This document shows, piece by piece, positions 42,364 to 50,848 of a DNA stretch of 64,000 bases (position 1 is its first letter; the number at the start of each line of letters is the position of its first letter). The translations under genes were made by a program, and so were the position numbers. The notes under the pieces are model-generated. The model made no database searches. It saw only the letters and a list, made by a program, of their open reading frames with translations, and was not told the DNA's origin. Source of the DNA: Chryseobacterium sp. SNU WT5 (GTDB taxonomy: Bacteria; Bacteroidota; Bacteroidia; Flavobacteriales; Weeksellaceae); assembly GCF_007362475.1 (NCBI RefSeq), contig NZ_CP041687.1, positions 2,294,001 through 2,358,000 of the forward strand. Direction: 5' to 3'.

Positions 42364-43944
42364 TTGTCAGCAGTAGACTACATTAGACCTCAAGATGGTT
42401 ACCAAATGAAAGCCCTATCTTCATTCGCTGACATTGTGGTGGGCGGTGGTGCTGCTGGTGTGGGTAAAACCTTCTCTTTACTTCTGGAACCTATTCGGCA
42501 TATTCACGTGAAAGGTTTCGGTGCCGTTTGTTTTCGTCGTACCACTCCAATGATTAGAACGGAGGGCGGTTTATGGGATGCCTCCGGTAAATTGTACCGA
42601 AAAATAAGTGGAGCAAAACCGAGGGAAAATACCCTCGAATGGAAATTTGAGAAAGGTCCTAAGATCAAGTTTTCCCACATGGAGCACGAGAGCAATAAGT
42701 ACGATTGGCAGGGTTCAGAAATCCCACTCATCATGTTCGACGAGCTCACACACTTCACGAAATCAATGTTTCTATACATGCTTTCGCGTAACCGTTCCAC
42801 GTGTGGCGTAAAACCTTACATTCGTGCAACGTGCAATCCCGACCCTGATTCTTGGGTTGCCGATTTGGTAGAGTGGTATATTGAACAGGATCCTAATTCC
42901 CCTAATTACGGTTTCCCTATTCTTGAACGTCAAGGCGTGGTTCGCTATTTCGCTTCTGAAAATGATAAGTTTGTTTGGGGTTCCACACCCGATGAGGTGT
43001 ATCAAAAGTGCAAGGCTTTTATTGATCTTCAAGTTGAAGCGTCAGGCGGATTAGTTCAGCCGAATGACTTCATCAAATCATTTACTTTCATCGGCGGTTC
43101 CATCTACGATAACAAAGAACTTTTAAAAATCAATCCTGGTTATTTGGGTAACTTGAATCTACTTTCAGAAGATGAGAAGGTTCGCCTTTTGGGTGGGAAC
43201 TGGAAGATCTCCAGCAAAGGAAATGACATCTATGATTTCAAAAAATTCAATGATATTTTCACGAACTCCTACGTTCCAGAAGGTCAAAAATTCATCACCA
43301 CCGATATCGCGCTGAAAGGTTCTGATAAGTTTATTATTTTCGTTTGGTCTGGGAAAAGGTTAGTTGATTTCCACGTCATGGGAAAATCAAACGGTAAGCA
43401 GGTGATCGACAAAATCAAAGAATATGCATTTGCTTACTCTGTTCCTTTCTCCAACATTCTTTTTGATAACGACGGCGTTGGTCAGTTCGTAGATGGATTT
43501 ATCGAAGGCGCTCAGGAATTCCGAAATGGTGGAACGGTGTTACCAAACAACGAATCTGGCGAAAAAGAAAATTACAATCACCTTAAATCTCAATGCTTTT
43601 ATCATTCGGGTGACGCTGTATCTCGTGGCGAATACTTTGTAACTGAATTTGCAGCCAACAAAAAGTATGATGCTACAATGACTTTGCGTGAACGTTTACT
43701 TTGGGAAAGAAAAGCTGTTAAGCGTGGAAATATTGATAAAGATGGGAAATTGTGCGTCATCCCAAAAGTTGAAATGAAAAACTTTCTTGATGGTCAATCA
43801 CCCGATGTTATGGATGCTTTCATGATGCGCGAGTGGTTTGATTTCGATGAAAACGACACTTCTGGAAGTAATGTGGCAATATCACAATCTTACGATTCCG
43901 ACGATGAAGAGCGACTTAATGATCTTCTTGATTTTTTAAATTAA
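42364..43944 (+). CDS. terL: Terminase large subunit
   Basis: The 526-residue motor has Walker A GGAAGVGKT (28-36), Walker B PLIMFDE (121-127) and TTDIALKG plus FDNDGVGQFVDGF of the C-terminal RNase H-like nuclease. The TTG at 42364 is used as start because the preceding residues IRPQDGYQ are the usual lead-in to the ATPase; the first ATG (42406) would cut into it. The enzyme packages DNA into proheads. The downstream gap holds palindrome copy 2. Confidence 0.92.
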   Translation: MSAVDYIRPQDGYQMKALSSFADIVVGGGAAGVGKTFSLLLEPIRHIHVKGFGAVCFRRTTPMIRTEGGLWDASGKLYRKISGAKPRENTLEWKFEKGPKIKFSHMEHESNKYDWQGSEIPLIMFDELTHFTKSMFLYMLSRNRSTCGVKPYIRATCNPDPDSWVADLVEWYIEQDPNSPNYGFPILERQGVVRYFASENDKFVWGSTPDEVYQKCKAFIDLQVEASGGLVQPNDFIKSFTFIGGSIYDNKELLKINPGYLGNLNLLSEDEKVRLLGGNWKISSKGNDIYDFKKFNDIFTNSYVPEGQKFITTDIALKGSDKFIIFVWSGKRLVDFHVMGKSNGKQVIDKIKEYAFAYSVPFSNILFDNDGVGQFVDGFIEGAQEFRNGGTVLPNNESGEKENYNHLKSQCFYHSGDAVSRGEYFVTEFAANKKYDATMTLRERLLWERKAVKRGNIDKDGKLCVIPKVEMKNFLDGQSPDVMDAFMMREWFDFDENDTSGSNVAISQSYDSDDEERLNDLLDFLN

Positions 43945-43949
43945 AATAA

Positions 43950-43964
43950 TTGTATAATATACAA
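43950..43964. promoter_or_regulatory. Late-module palindrome, copy 2
   Basis: TTGTATAATATACAA, perfect inverted repeat, 10 bases before a TAAATTTA element (one base from TAnnTTTG at 43975-43982) and 70 bases before the next ATG. Confidence 0.7.
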
Positions 43965-44034
43965 GATTATTTAATAAATTTACAATTCTAAACAATTGAA
44001 TTATACCTAATTCTAACCAAAAAAAACAAAGTCA

Positions 44035-44649
44035 ATGAAAAATGAAAACGTTCAAAAAGCCGTAGCAATTCTTGAAGAAGCAAAAGACTACGCCCTGGAA
44101 GAGTTGAAAAGCGAAGCCATGTTAGGCCTTCGTGTTGCTAATACAATGCAAACCTTGATCAATGGATTGAAGCACGTCGGTGGATTTGCTGGAGAGGTAA
44201 CCGGTACTGTTGATTCTACAAATTCCGTTCAACCTGCTAAAACCTTCATGGGTTTAGATCTTGGTGAATTGGAAAAAGAACAAGTTCCGGCAAAGGTTGA
44301 TGTTCCAACGGATGAAAAAGAGGCCTTTAAGCAGAAAGTAACAGAACTGCATGCTGGATTCTTTGGCCGTGACGAAAAAGAACTTCAGGAAGCATTGACG
44401 AGAGAAGAACTTTTGGGAGTTGCGAAGTTATCCGGAATAACCGTTCCTGATCCGACCAAGCAAAACGTTACTCTGAAACTAATCCGAGAAATCAAAGAAG
44501 CCATGGAAGATAAAGCCAAACTGGATGAAGAAAAAGCCGCCAAAATTCGAGAATTAGAAAACCAAGGATCAGAAGATTCAGAAGGTGAAGGCTCAGAAGG
44601 TAATGATATTCCCAACGCTGGAGACGGAGCCAATGAAAATCAATCATAA
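44035..44649 (+). CDS. Helical phage structural/assembly protein, unknown
   Basis: The 204-residue protein is helical at the start (AVAILEEAKDYALEELKSEA). Its middle contains ELHAGFFGRDEKELQEALTR and LREELLGVAKL-like helices, and it ends with a coiled coil and an acidic Ser/Gly tail (SEDSEGEGSEGNDIP). It could be an assembly or scaffold factor. The stop overlaps the next gene by 17 bases. Confidence 0.5.
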   Translation: MKNENVQKAVAILEEAKDYALEELKSEAMLGLRVANTMQTLINGLKHVGGFAGEVTGTVDSTNSVQPAKTFMGLDLGELEKEQVPAKVDVPTDEKEAFKQKVTELHAGFFGRDEKELQEALTREELLGVAKLSGITVPDPTKQNVTLKLIREIKEAMEDKAKLDEEKAAKIRELENQGSEDSEGEGSEGNDIPNAGDGANENQS

Positions 44650-45501
44650 CGGTAAATCCTACAATTGTCCTGCTTCATTGAGCGAAATAACCTTGAAGCA
44701 GGTTATTGATTTTCAATTGCAATACGGAAAAGATTTAGAAACATTTCTAAGCAAAGCGGATCCGGATAATGAATTAGAGTTCTTTGAAATCAAAATGGAT
44801 ATGGCTTGTAAGTCGGTTTCATTCTTTACCGGGATTCCTTTGGAAGAAATTTACAAAACGGATATCACTCATGTATTTTCGATTTTCGACAATGCTCTCG
44901 CTCCGATTTTTCAACCACAAGAAGAAAGAACCTTGTACGAGAATTATCATTTTAAAAACGAACTGTGGACCATAGCAAGCCCGCAAATGACTTTTGAAAA
45001 TACAATGACTTTCAATGAATTGATTCTTGGCAAAGTGATCACCAACGATATGAAAAACTTTGCAGCCGGAAAGTTCGAAGCGCTTCAAAGATTGGCCGTT
45101 GTTTATTTCCGGAAAGTAGATGAAAAGTTAGACGAAAGTTGGTTGAGTGAAGAGTTCGAACAAAGCGAAAGATTAAAGATGATGGCAGACTTGCCTATGG
45201 ATATTGTTTTAGATATCGCTTTTTTTTTGCAAAGTTCGATGATTGCCTTTCTTCAAAGTTCTCTGTTTTCGGGAAATCAAAAGGAAGTAACGGACCCAAT
45301 TTAACAAAGCATTTTGAAAAATGGGGCTGGATGAGTTTCATGATTTACGTTGCTGAAAATGCGAGCGTTTTTTACAAGAGTAACGGACAAAGCAATTTAG
45401 ACAACATCAAAGAAACCAAGGCTTATGACATCTTGATCTGGTCGAGTCACCAGAAAGATTTTGACGAAAATATTAACGAATACTACGAAAGTAAGAAATG
45501 A
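44633..45501 (+). CDS. Putative tail assembly chaperone with -1 frameshift extension
   Basis: The 0-frame product runs 44633-45304 (223 residues, NGKSYNCPASLSEITLKQV near the start; SSLFSGNQKEVTDPI at the end). At 45271-45277 lies GGGAAAT in the phase G_GGA_AAT, the X_XXY_YYZ form used for -1 slippage in lambda-type G/GT chaperones. After a -1 shift the frame stays open to 45501 and adds 74 residues (HFEKWGWMSFMIYVAENASV ... YESKK), giving about 289 residues. The extension has no good start of its own, and without it about 190 bases before the next gene would be empty. The tape measure gene is 8 kb away, further than usual for this pair. Confidence 0.7.
45271..45277 (+). promoter_or_regulatory. 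-1 slippery heptamer
   Basis: GGGAAAT read as G_GGA_AAT in the upstream frame; slippage gives GGG AAA and continues TCA. It sits 27 bases before the 0-frame stop. A downstream stimulatory structure was not established by eye. Confidence 0.68.
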
Positions 45502-45779
45502 CAACAATTCACAAATACACTATTCCCTACGAGTTTAATGAACTAAGTATCCCAGAAGGTGCCGAAATACTGTCAATGCAATTGCAAAATGGAATTCCTT
45601 GTATTTGGGTAATGGTTGACACGGATCAACCAAAAATAAAAAGAAAATTTATGATCGTAGGAACTGGTAAAGAATTACACCCATGTGTATTACATACTTT
45701 TATTGGGACTTATCAATTAAATGAAAAAGGATTGGTATTTCATGTTTTTGAAATTCCAATGCACAATAAGAAATCATGA
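45498..45779 (+). CDS. DUF7352-type phage protein
   Basis: The 93-residue product matches a widespread phage pattern: MTTIHKYTIPYE, PEGAEILSMQLQNGIPCIWV, then IVGTGKEL, FIGTYQL and LVFHVFE at the end. Function unknown. It overlaps the frameshift extension stop (ATGA), which supports translation through the extension. Confidence 0.72.
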   Translation: MTTIHKYTIPYEFNELSIPEGAEILSMQLQNGIPCIWVMVDTDQPKIKRKFMIVGTGKELHPCVLHTFIGTYQLNEKGLVFHVFEIPMHNKKS

Positions 45780-46213
45780 AGCGACTAGCTTCCTTTTTAA
45801 TGATAGGAGTATTAATTACTTCTTTCACGTGGGCCGGGGCAACCATTCCCGACACGAAGGAAAATTCAAAAACCGAGTTCGTCTCGAGTAAAATGGTAAA
45901 CGATCAAGAAGTTCAATTGGTAAAAATCTTCACAATGCAAAAAGCAGCACAACCCACCAGCCAGTATCAAGTTTTCTGTGATACGTTCGACATGAAAGGA
46001 GAGGTCAAAATTCACAAGACTGATGACGGTACCCAAAAATTATTGTTATCGCTGACTTCGGAAGATGGAGAAAAAACGCAATCGGTTTCACTATTTAAAG
46101 AAGATGCAGAAATGTTGGCCCACTTTATAAACAAAACTACACCGTATCTGAAGAAGAGACAACCTAAGGTCCCCAAGATTCATGATCTGAAAGATCGAAA
46201 GGTCTGGTCCTAA
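45776..46213 (+). CDS. Exported phage protein of unknown function
   Basis: The 145-residue product has a Sec signal peptide (MKRLASFLMIGVLITSFTWAGA) and a small soluble domain with KMVNDQEVQLVKIFTMQ and GTQKLLLSLTSEDGEK strands, ending in basic residues. An exported protein in a late operon may be a lysis or exclusion factor; nothing specific is seen. It starts at an ATGA overlap and is followed by a terminator. Confidence 0.55.
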   Translation: MKRLASFLMIGVLITSFTWAGATIPDTKENSKTEFVSSKMVNDQEVQLVKIFTMQKAAQPTSQYQVFCDTFDMKGEVKIHKTDDGTQKLLLSLTSEDGEKTQSVSLFKEDAEMLAHFINKTTPYLKKRQPKVPKIHDLKDRKVWS

Positions 46214-46236
46214 AGAATATAACGACTTATAAAATC

Positions 46237-46270
46237 AACAATCCGAATCATCTCGGTTCGGATTGTTTTA
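46237..46270 (+). terminator. Terminator upstream of the phage tRNA
   Basis: An 11-bp stem AACAATCCGAA / TTCGGATTGTT with a 9-base loop, followed by TTAAAA; the T-tract is short, so termination may be partial and let some transcripts reach the tRNA. Confidence 0.6.
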
Positions 46271-46274
46271 AAAT

Positions 46275-46350
46275 GGGAAAGTAGTTCAGTTGGTTAGAAT
46301 GAGTGGATATTTAATATCCCGGGTCATTGGTTCGAGTCCAATCTTTTCCA
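46275..46350 (+). tRNA. Phage tRNA with UUA anticodon loop (possible ochre suppressor)
   Basis: Acceptor GGGAAAG pairs with CTTTTCC (one G-T), discriminator A. The D-arm is GTTC/GAAT with loop AGTTGGTTA, and the T-arm is ATTGG-TTCGAGT-CCAAT. The anticodon stem GGAT/ATCC encloses ATTTAAT; with T at position 33 the anticodon is TTA (46311-46313), which would read UAA. Two extra bases lie between D and anticodon stems and the outermost stem pair is T-C, so folding is imperfect and the total is 76 bases. It may be a functional suppressor, a decayed tRNA or a decoy. Charging identity cannot be told. Confidence 0.65.
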
Positions 46351-46404
46351 CACCTGCAAAAGTTGACAGCACGGAAAGACGTGCATTCATGGTTATTAGT
46401 TTTC

Positions 46405-46438
46405 CCGGTTTTTCGTCATAGTTAAGCCGGTTTTTTTT
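46405..46438 (+). terminator. Terminator after the phage tRNA
   Basis: Stem CCGGTTT / AAGCCGG (one G-T pair, 12-base loop) followed by eight T. A smaller hairpin GCACG-GAAAGA-CGTGC precedes it at about 46371-46386. Confidence 0.55.
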
Positions 46439-46442
46439 AAAA

Positions 46443-46580
46443 ATGAAATTATCAAAACAACAGCGAGAAGAGTTCGCAGCGACTTATTTAAAAAACAGAC
46501 TTTCAAAAAATAATTATAAACCCAAAACTAAAAAAGTATGGATCAAAAAGATTTCAGAGCCGAATTCGAAAAGCAGTTAA
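46443..46580 (+). CDS. Possible 45-residue basic peptide
   Basis: ATG at 46443 opens MKLSKQQREEFAATYLKNRL and continues with NNYKPKTKKVWIKK before a stop that lies 43 bases inside the next gene. The basic, helical start resembles small phage proteins, but length and overlap leave doubt. Confidence 0.35.
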   Translation: MKLSKQQREEFAATYLKNRLSKNNYKPKTKKVWIKKISEPNSKSS

Positions 46581-46963
46581 AGAAAACCACTTTTCCTAAA
46601 GATCAAATAATTGAGGACGTGATCGCCCATTCGTTCGCCATGTTCAATGCAAAATCATTGCATGACTTGAATATCAACATCAAAGATTACAACGATGTGT
46701 TGAAGTCGATGAGCGTTGAAGATCTTTCCCTTTACGAAATGTCGCATATTCTTAATAATCTTCCGGGAATGTCGGCAAAAGATTTAGGACTAACGATCAA
46801 TGAATATACAGCCTTGATGTTTCAAGTCGAAGAAATGGGAGAGCGATGGAATGTGTTGATGAAACCGATTCAAGACAAATTGGTAGATGAGATGAACCGA
46901 GAAGCGGCGAAAACGACCAAATCAAACGGTAAAAATGTGAATCCCAATTTAAAAAGAAGGTGA
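46538..46963 (+). CDS. Helical phage protein, unknown
   Basis: The 141-residue protein is helical throughout, with FEKQLKKTTFPKDQIIEDVI, DLSLYEMSHILNNLPGMSAK and a basic tail NPNLKRR. Its stop overlaps the next small gene (TGATG). No family recognised; it may be an assembly factor. Confidence 0.58.
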   Translation: MDQKDFRAEFEKQLKKTTFPKDQIIEDVIAHSFAMFNAKSLHDLNINIKDYNDVLKSMSVEDLSLYEMSHILNNLPGMSAKDLGLTINEYTALMFQVEEMGERWNVLMKPIQDKLVDEMNREAAKTTKSNGKNVNPNLKRR

Positions 46964-47070
46964 TGACAAAAGAGAACAAAAATATAGCAATTGGCTGCGG
47001 TGTGATTATCACCGTGGCTTTGGCGTGTATGGCATTCGGAGGTTTGGGAGTTTATTTCTGGATGCGATAA
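46963..47070 (+). CDS. 35-residue single-TM peptide
   Basis: Start overlaps the preceding stop (TGATG) and the stop overlaps the next start (TAATG), so coupling on both sides supports translation. The product has a basic start (MTKENKN), one hydrophobic helix (IAIGCGVIITVALACMAFGG) and a short end. It could be a membrane accessory peptide such as a lysis factor, but this is speculation. Confidence 0.55.
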   Translation: MTKENKNIAIGCGVIITVALACMAFGGLGVYFWMR

Positions 47071-47327
47071 TGATTAATATTTTCCACATAGCAAAAGGAT
47101 GGTTCAGTTCACTGATCTATGCATCCGAAAAGCAGAAGAAACTTTCTGCTGAAAGAATGGCGGTTTGCGAAACCTGTCCTTTTGCTGTGGAAACTACTTT
47201 CACCAAAATACTACCGAATGAAGCATTGGAAGAAAAAAAGAAAGCCTGCAAGTTCTGTGGCTGTCCGATCTACGAAAAGAGTTTGGTCAAAGAAGAAAAA
47301 TGTCCGATGAATCTTTGGAAGCGATGA
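47070..47327 (+). CDS. Small zinc-ribbon phage protein
   Basis: From ATG 47070 the 85-residue product has an N-terminal amphipathic helix (INIFHIAKGWFSSLIYA) and four Cys groups: CETCPF, CKFCGC and KCPMNLW. This is a zinc-binding pattern seen in small phage proteins of unknown role. It overlaps the previous stop and is followed after 1 base by another Cys-containing gene. Confidence 0.65.
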   Translation: MINIFHIAKGWFSSLIYASEKQKKLSAERMAVCETCPFAVETTFTKILPNEALEEKKKACKFCGCPIYEKSLVKEEKCPMNLWKR

Positions 47328-47328
47328 T

Positions 47329-47511
47329 ATGGATGGGGAAAAATGCGGTGGAAAAGTCATCTATCAAAGTTGGCGCGCAGCCAAAACAGAAGTCAATAAA
47401 ATAAAACGAACCAGCCACCGAAAGAAAATCCCGAAACGGGTTTATTTCTGCCGGTTCTGCAAAGGCTTTCACATGACGAGCCTTCATAACAAAAAAAGAC
47501 CAGAGCAATGA
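47329..47511 (+). CDS. Small basic Cys/His phage protein
   Basis: The 60-residue product is strongly basic and ends with VYFCRFCKGFHMTSL, a CxxC plus His arrangement that may bind zinc. It shows the small-phage-protein pattern of KRTSHRKKIPKR before the Cys pair. Overlaps the next start by 4 bases (ATGA). Confidence 0.62.
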   Translation: MDGEKCGGKVIYQSWRAAKTEVNKIKRTSHRKKIPKRVYFCRFCKGFHMTSLHNKKRPEQ

Positions 47512-48089
47512 ATGAACTTAATATTTATACGCTATTTCAAAACATATTCTCACAATCCGCTGTAATCGGCGGACGGTTTTCTATCGCAACTGGGTACGGC
47601 TCCAGCCTTGATGATGAGAAAGTCGGCGACTACATTATCAATACTTTAAAACCAAAGAAATATCCTTTGGTTGCTTTATTTCCACCAATAGATTTTCCTA
47701 AAGAAAGAGGCACAGAATATAAAATGAAAATGGTTTTCGTGGTTCAACAAGGGAACGGATCATTTGGCATTAAATATTCTTTGGCCAATAATACAACTGG
47801 TCATCCGATCATTTACGATTGGAAAGATATGCGGGAATGCGCCTTGAATTTTATCAATATTCTTGATAAAGTTTCAAAATTAACACCTCGACTTTTCTCA
47901 ACATCGCTGGATATGGTAGAGCGGTTTTCTTATCTGGGAACTTCAAAACTTTCAGGAGTTGCCATTTCATTTGACATGAAGGTGATTGAAAATACTAATT
48001 GTCAAAACAGCGAGTATCAGCACCTCGATAAAGATTCTCTTTCAATTTTATTAAGCACCGACGATATTCACCCACAACACCAACACTGA
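47508..48089 (+). CDS. Putative tail/neck protein
   Basis: The 193-residue protein has a strand-rich body (VGDYIINTLKPKKYPLVALF, MKMVFVVQQGNG) and ends in a His-rich tail HPQHQH. Size and position before the gp10-like gene suggest a head-tail completion or tail terminator role. Assignment by context only. Confidence 0.48.
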   Translation: MNELNIYTLFQNIFSQSAVIGGRFSIATGYGSSLDDEKVGDYIINTLKPKKYPLVALFPPIDFPKERGTEYKMKMVFVVQQGNGSFGIKYSLANNTTGHPIIYDWKDMRECALNFINILDKVSKLTPRLFSTSLDMVERFSYLGTSKLSGVAISFDMKVIENTNCQNSEYQHLDKDSLSILLSTDDIHPQHQH

Positions 48090-48361
48090 TGAGTTATTTA
48101 AAAACCTTGGCTATGCAGATTCCGGACAGAATCAGAAGTGAAAGATTACTTACTGAGGCTGACCCGATCAAAAATGCCAAAGCAAATAATATGGATGAGC
48201 ACATGATCTTACTTTCTAAGATCTGGTTTACTTACATAGAGCCTCACAAAGAAGCGAGCAATTGTCCTTTGTGCCTCAATAATGTTCTGTCAAGTTTCCG
48301 GAATCTAAAACCTGCATTAATGGAGTTAGAAGTTTCTTATCAAAAACTTAATTATTTATGA
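48089..48361 (+). CDS. Small phage protein, unknown
   Basis: A 90-residue product with helices and a Cys pair (NCPLCLNN). Start and stop overlap neighbours by one and four bases, so it is embedded in a coupled tail operon. Confidence 0.52.
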   Translation: MSYLKTLAMQIPDRIRSERLLTEADPIKNAKANNMDEHMILLSKIWFTYIEPHKEASNCPLCLNNVLSSFRNLKPALMELEVSYQKLNYL

Positions 48362-48849
48362 ACGGCGAGATCATTTTAAAAGAAGCGGGCGAAAAACTAA
48401 ACAAGATTCTCACCCAAGAATTAAGGGATCAAGGTCATTACTTGACTGGATCATTGGAGGCATCTATAAACAATTCTTTCCGGGTTGAAAAAATGAATCG
48501 GAAATATGTTTTACGCGGTTTCGCCTTGGATTATTCTATTAGTTTGGATCAGGGATTAAGTCCAAGAAGTAGCAAACTACCTTCTGTAGATGATTTAAAG
48601 AAATATTTTTTACTAAGAGGTTTACCACCCATTCAAGCGCAAGAAGCGGCTTTCTTAACCGCAAGAAAACATAAAAAAGAAGGAATGTCAACCGCTGCAT
48701 CTTCACAGTTTTCCAACACAGGTGAAAGGAAAAAATTTATCTCATTGTCCTGGGAAAAGGCCGAAAAGATCATTGATAAAATCATCGACGGAAAAACCGA
48801 TAAAATATTTGAATTTGAAGTCGCTAAACAAAAATCTGAAATCATATAA
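48358..48849 (+). CDS. HK97 gp10-like tail completion protein
   Basis: The 163-residue protein begins ILKEAGEKLNKILTQELRDQ and contains GHYLTGSLEASINNSF. It ends with KKEGMSTAASSQFSNTGERK, reminiscent of gp10-family proteins that join tail and head. Recognition is by pattern and position. Confidence 0.52.
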   Translation: MNGEIILKEAGEKLNKILTQELRDQGHYLTGSLEASINNSFRVEKMNRKYVLRGFALDYSISLDQGLSPRSSKLPSVDDLKKYFLLRGLPPIQAQEAAFLTARKHKKEGMSTAASSQFSNTGERKKFISLSWEKAEKIIDKIIDGKTDKIFEFEVAKQKSEII

Positions 48850-50279
48850 TGCCAGCAATCATAACCCAACAACCGACTGCCAATCAAATACTATCTGCTT
48901 ATAAACCGATGGTCATTGCATGTACCGCAACAACATCAACCGGTGGAGTTCCAACGTTAGTCCTTTGCGATGTATATATTAATTCGGTGTATTACCGGAC
49001 CTTTTTCAGTTCAAAGGCGGACAAGGAAGGTAAATATACTTTTGATATTCAGGATGCAGTTCAGGAAAGATTAACGTATTTCATCCCACCAATCGATGGT
49101 AATAAAATCGAAATTAATAACTCATCATTAGTTGACATTGTTGTTAAGTTGCGAACTTCAAAACTAAATGCAAGTGGTCTTAATGAATTTGAACAAACGC
49201 CACCCATTCCAGGGACTGATGATACATTACCGAGCACTGGTCAAGGGGTGTCGTCAAATAAGTTTTTTGCATTAAATATTTTGATTCAGAATGAAGAAAA
49301 TCAGGATATAATTTCACTGTGTAGCTCATTTAAAACCAATGATTGGAATAATGAAGCCATTCCGCTAACAAGAAGAAATAAAATAAATTTCCTCACAGCT
49401 GATCAAAGTTCATACTTTCCTTTTTTGAGTGATAAGGATATCAGAAAGGTGAAATTATTTGCAAAATTAAAAGGCTCAACTGATTTCCAGGAATATGAAA
49501 GAGAGATTGTTTGGGCTGATGATATAAACGAAGTTTCTAATCCCCCGACTATCAACATAAAATGGCTGACTAATGATAGTTCAGAAACGATAACTCCAAA
49601 AGTTTTTGATTTAAAATTTGGAGCATTTGTTCCAATTAAAATAAAAACCTATCCCGAGGATCCAGATAGTGACATTGAAAAAGTTGAATTATTCAGCAAT
49701 ACAAATAATGCTGGTTGGATCTCTTTGGGAGAATTAGCTACAAACATTTTTGATATTAACACATTGACTGTTGGTAAATATCAATACAAGGCTATTGTTA
49801 CCGATAGTAAAGCAAATTTCGCAGAATCAAATATACTGATTTACGAAATCAAGGATACAACTCCAGCACCTGGAACAATAACCTTGGAAGATTTTGATAA
49901 TGTCGTTGCAACTGGTGGCTTGTATTCTACCAGAGTTAGGCCTATAATTGGAGAACCGGATCGTTTTATAACTTTTTATTCTATCGATTTAGGCATGACT
50001 ATTAAAAATTTCTATGAAAGCAAAGGCATGATTGCATCCGAATTAAGGATAAAATTTACAGAATTATTTGATTATAATTCCTGGAGGTACAATAATACCG
50101 TTGTCACAGAATCTAATTACTCCAGTACAGAAGTGATGCCCTCACAGCTGACTCAATTTAATTCCGATAGTGAAATTGAAGAAGTCGGCACTGCGCAGAT
50201 TATCCACGAATTTCAAATCTATCATACCGCTGATCCACTACAAGTTTTCACCAATTATCTACAAATGCAATTTGATTAA
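48849..50279 (+). CDS. Putative tail structural protein with Ig-like part
   Basis: The 476-residue protein is beta-rich. It starts PAIITQQPTANQILSAYKPM, which looks like an Ig/Fn3-type strand set. A middle part (residues about 245-345) has PEDPDSDIEKVELFS and KYQYKAIVTDSKANFAESNI, similar to bacterial Ig-like domains that bind carbohydrate. A role as tail or host-recognition surface protein is plausible. Overlap of 1 base with both neighbours. Confidence 0.5.
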   Translation: MPAIITQQPTANQILSAYKPMVIACTATTSTGGVPTLVLCDVYINSVYYRTFFSSKADKEGKYTFDIQDAVQERLTYFIPPIDGNKIEINNSSLVDIVVKLRTSKLNASGLNEFEQTPPIPGTDDTLPSTGQGVSSNKFFALNILIQNEENQDIISLCSSFKTNDWNNEAIPLTRRNKINFLTADQSSYFPFLSDKDIRKVKLFAKLKGSTDFQEYEREIVWADDINEVSNPPTINIKWLTNDSSETITPKVFDLKFGAFVPIKIKTYPEDPDSDIEKVELFSNTNNAGWISLGELATNIFDINTLTVGKYQYKAIVTDSKANFAESNILIYEIKDTTPAPGTITLEDFDNVVATGGLYSTRVRPIIGEPDRFITFYSIDLGMTIKNFYESKGMIASELRIKFTELFDYNSWRYNNTVVTESNYSSTEVMPSQLTQFNSDSEIEEVGTAQIIHEFQIYHTADPLQVFTNYLQMQFD

Positions 50280-50848
50280 TGAAAAAAGTACAACAATTAC
50301 CAGAAGGTGCAACCAATCTTAAAGATTTCTTTCCAGAAGTCTATTTCCCCGATGTTGAAGAGTGGAAGGTTCAGGCAATCGATGAAAACAATGAAGTTAT
50401 AATGACCTCCCGGCTGAATAAAAAAGAATGCTGTTGTGATATCAGAATTCATTTTGTGAATTCCATGGGTCAGTTAGATGCTTTGAATTTCCGTCATCTG
50501 GAAAGAATGCAGGAATCAAAATCGGGAGTATGGGAAAAACCACAGTCGAGAAACTTTGACGTTACCAAAGGCGGCCGTTATCGTCAGAATATTACTACCG
50601 AAGATCAGTTTGAACTGGAAACCTCTTTTTATCTTGAAAGTGAATTATCATATATAAAAGATTTCGCCAATTCGCCGATGCATTTTATTGAGTATGATAT
50701 TGAGAATGGTTTCCAAAACTCACTTCAAAAAAACTACGTTCCTTTTTTAATTCAGGAATGCAAAATACCGCAGAAAGCCAAAGATATTTTTGAATTCCAA
50801 ATTCAGGTGAAAGGTCAATTGTCTAATCAAAGAATTAATTTCCGATGA
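50279..50848 (+). CDS. Phage tail-region protein, unknown
   Basis: The 189-residue protein has a Cys cluster KKECCCDIRIHFVNS and conserved-looking strands RNFDVTKGGRYRQNITTEDQ. Positioned between two large tail genes, it is probably structural. Coupled to both neighbours by overlapping start and stop codons. Confidence 0.48.
   Translation: MKKVQQLPEGATNLKDFFPEVYFPDVEEWKVQAIDENNEVIMTSRLNKKECCCDIRIHFVNSMGQLDALNFRHLERMQESKSGVWEKPQSRNFDVTKGGRYRQNITTEDQFELETSFYLESELSYIKDFANSPMHFIEYDIENGFQNSLQKNYVPFLIQECKIPQKAKDIFEFQIQVKGQLSNQRINFR

Noticed and set aside
47119-47310. Plus-strand Lys/Arg-rich ORF
   Set aside because: Shadow of the zinc-ribbon gene at 47070-47327.
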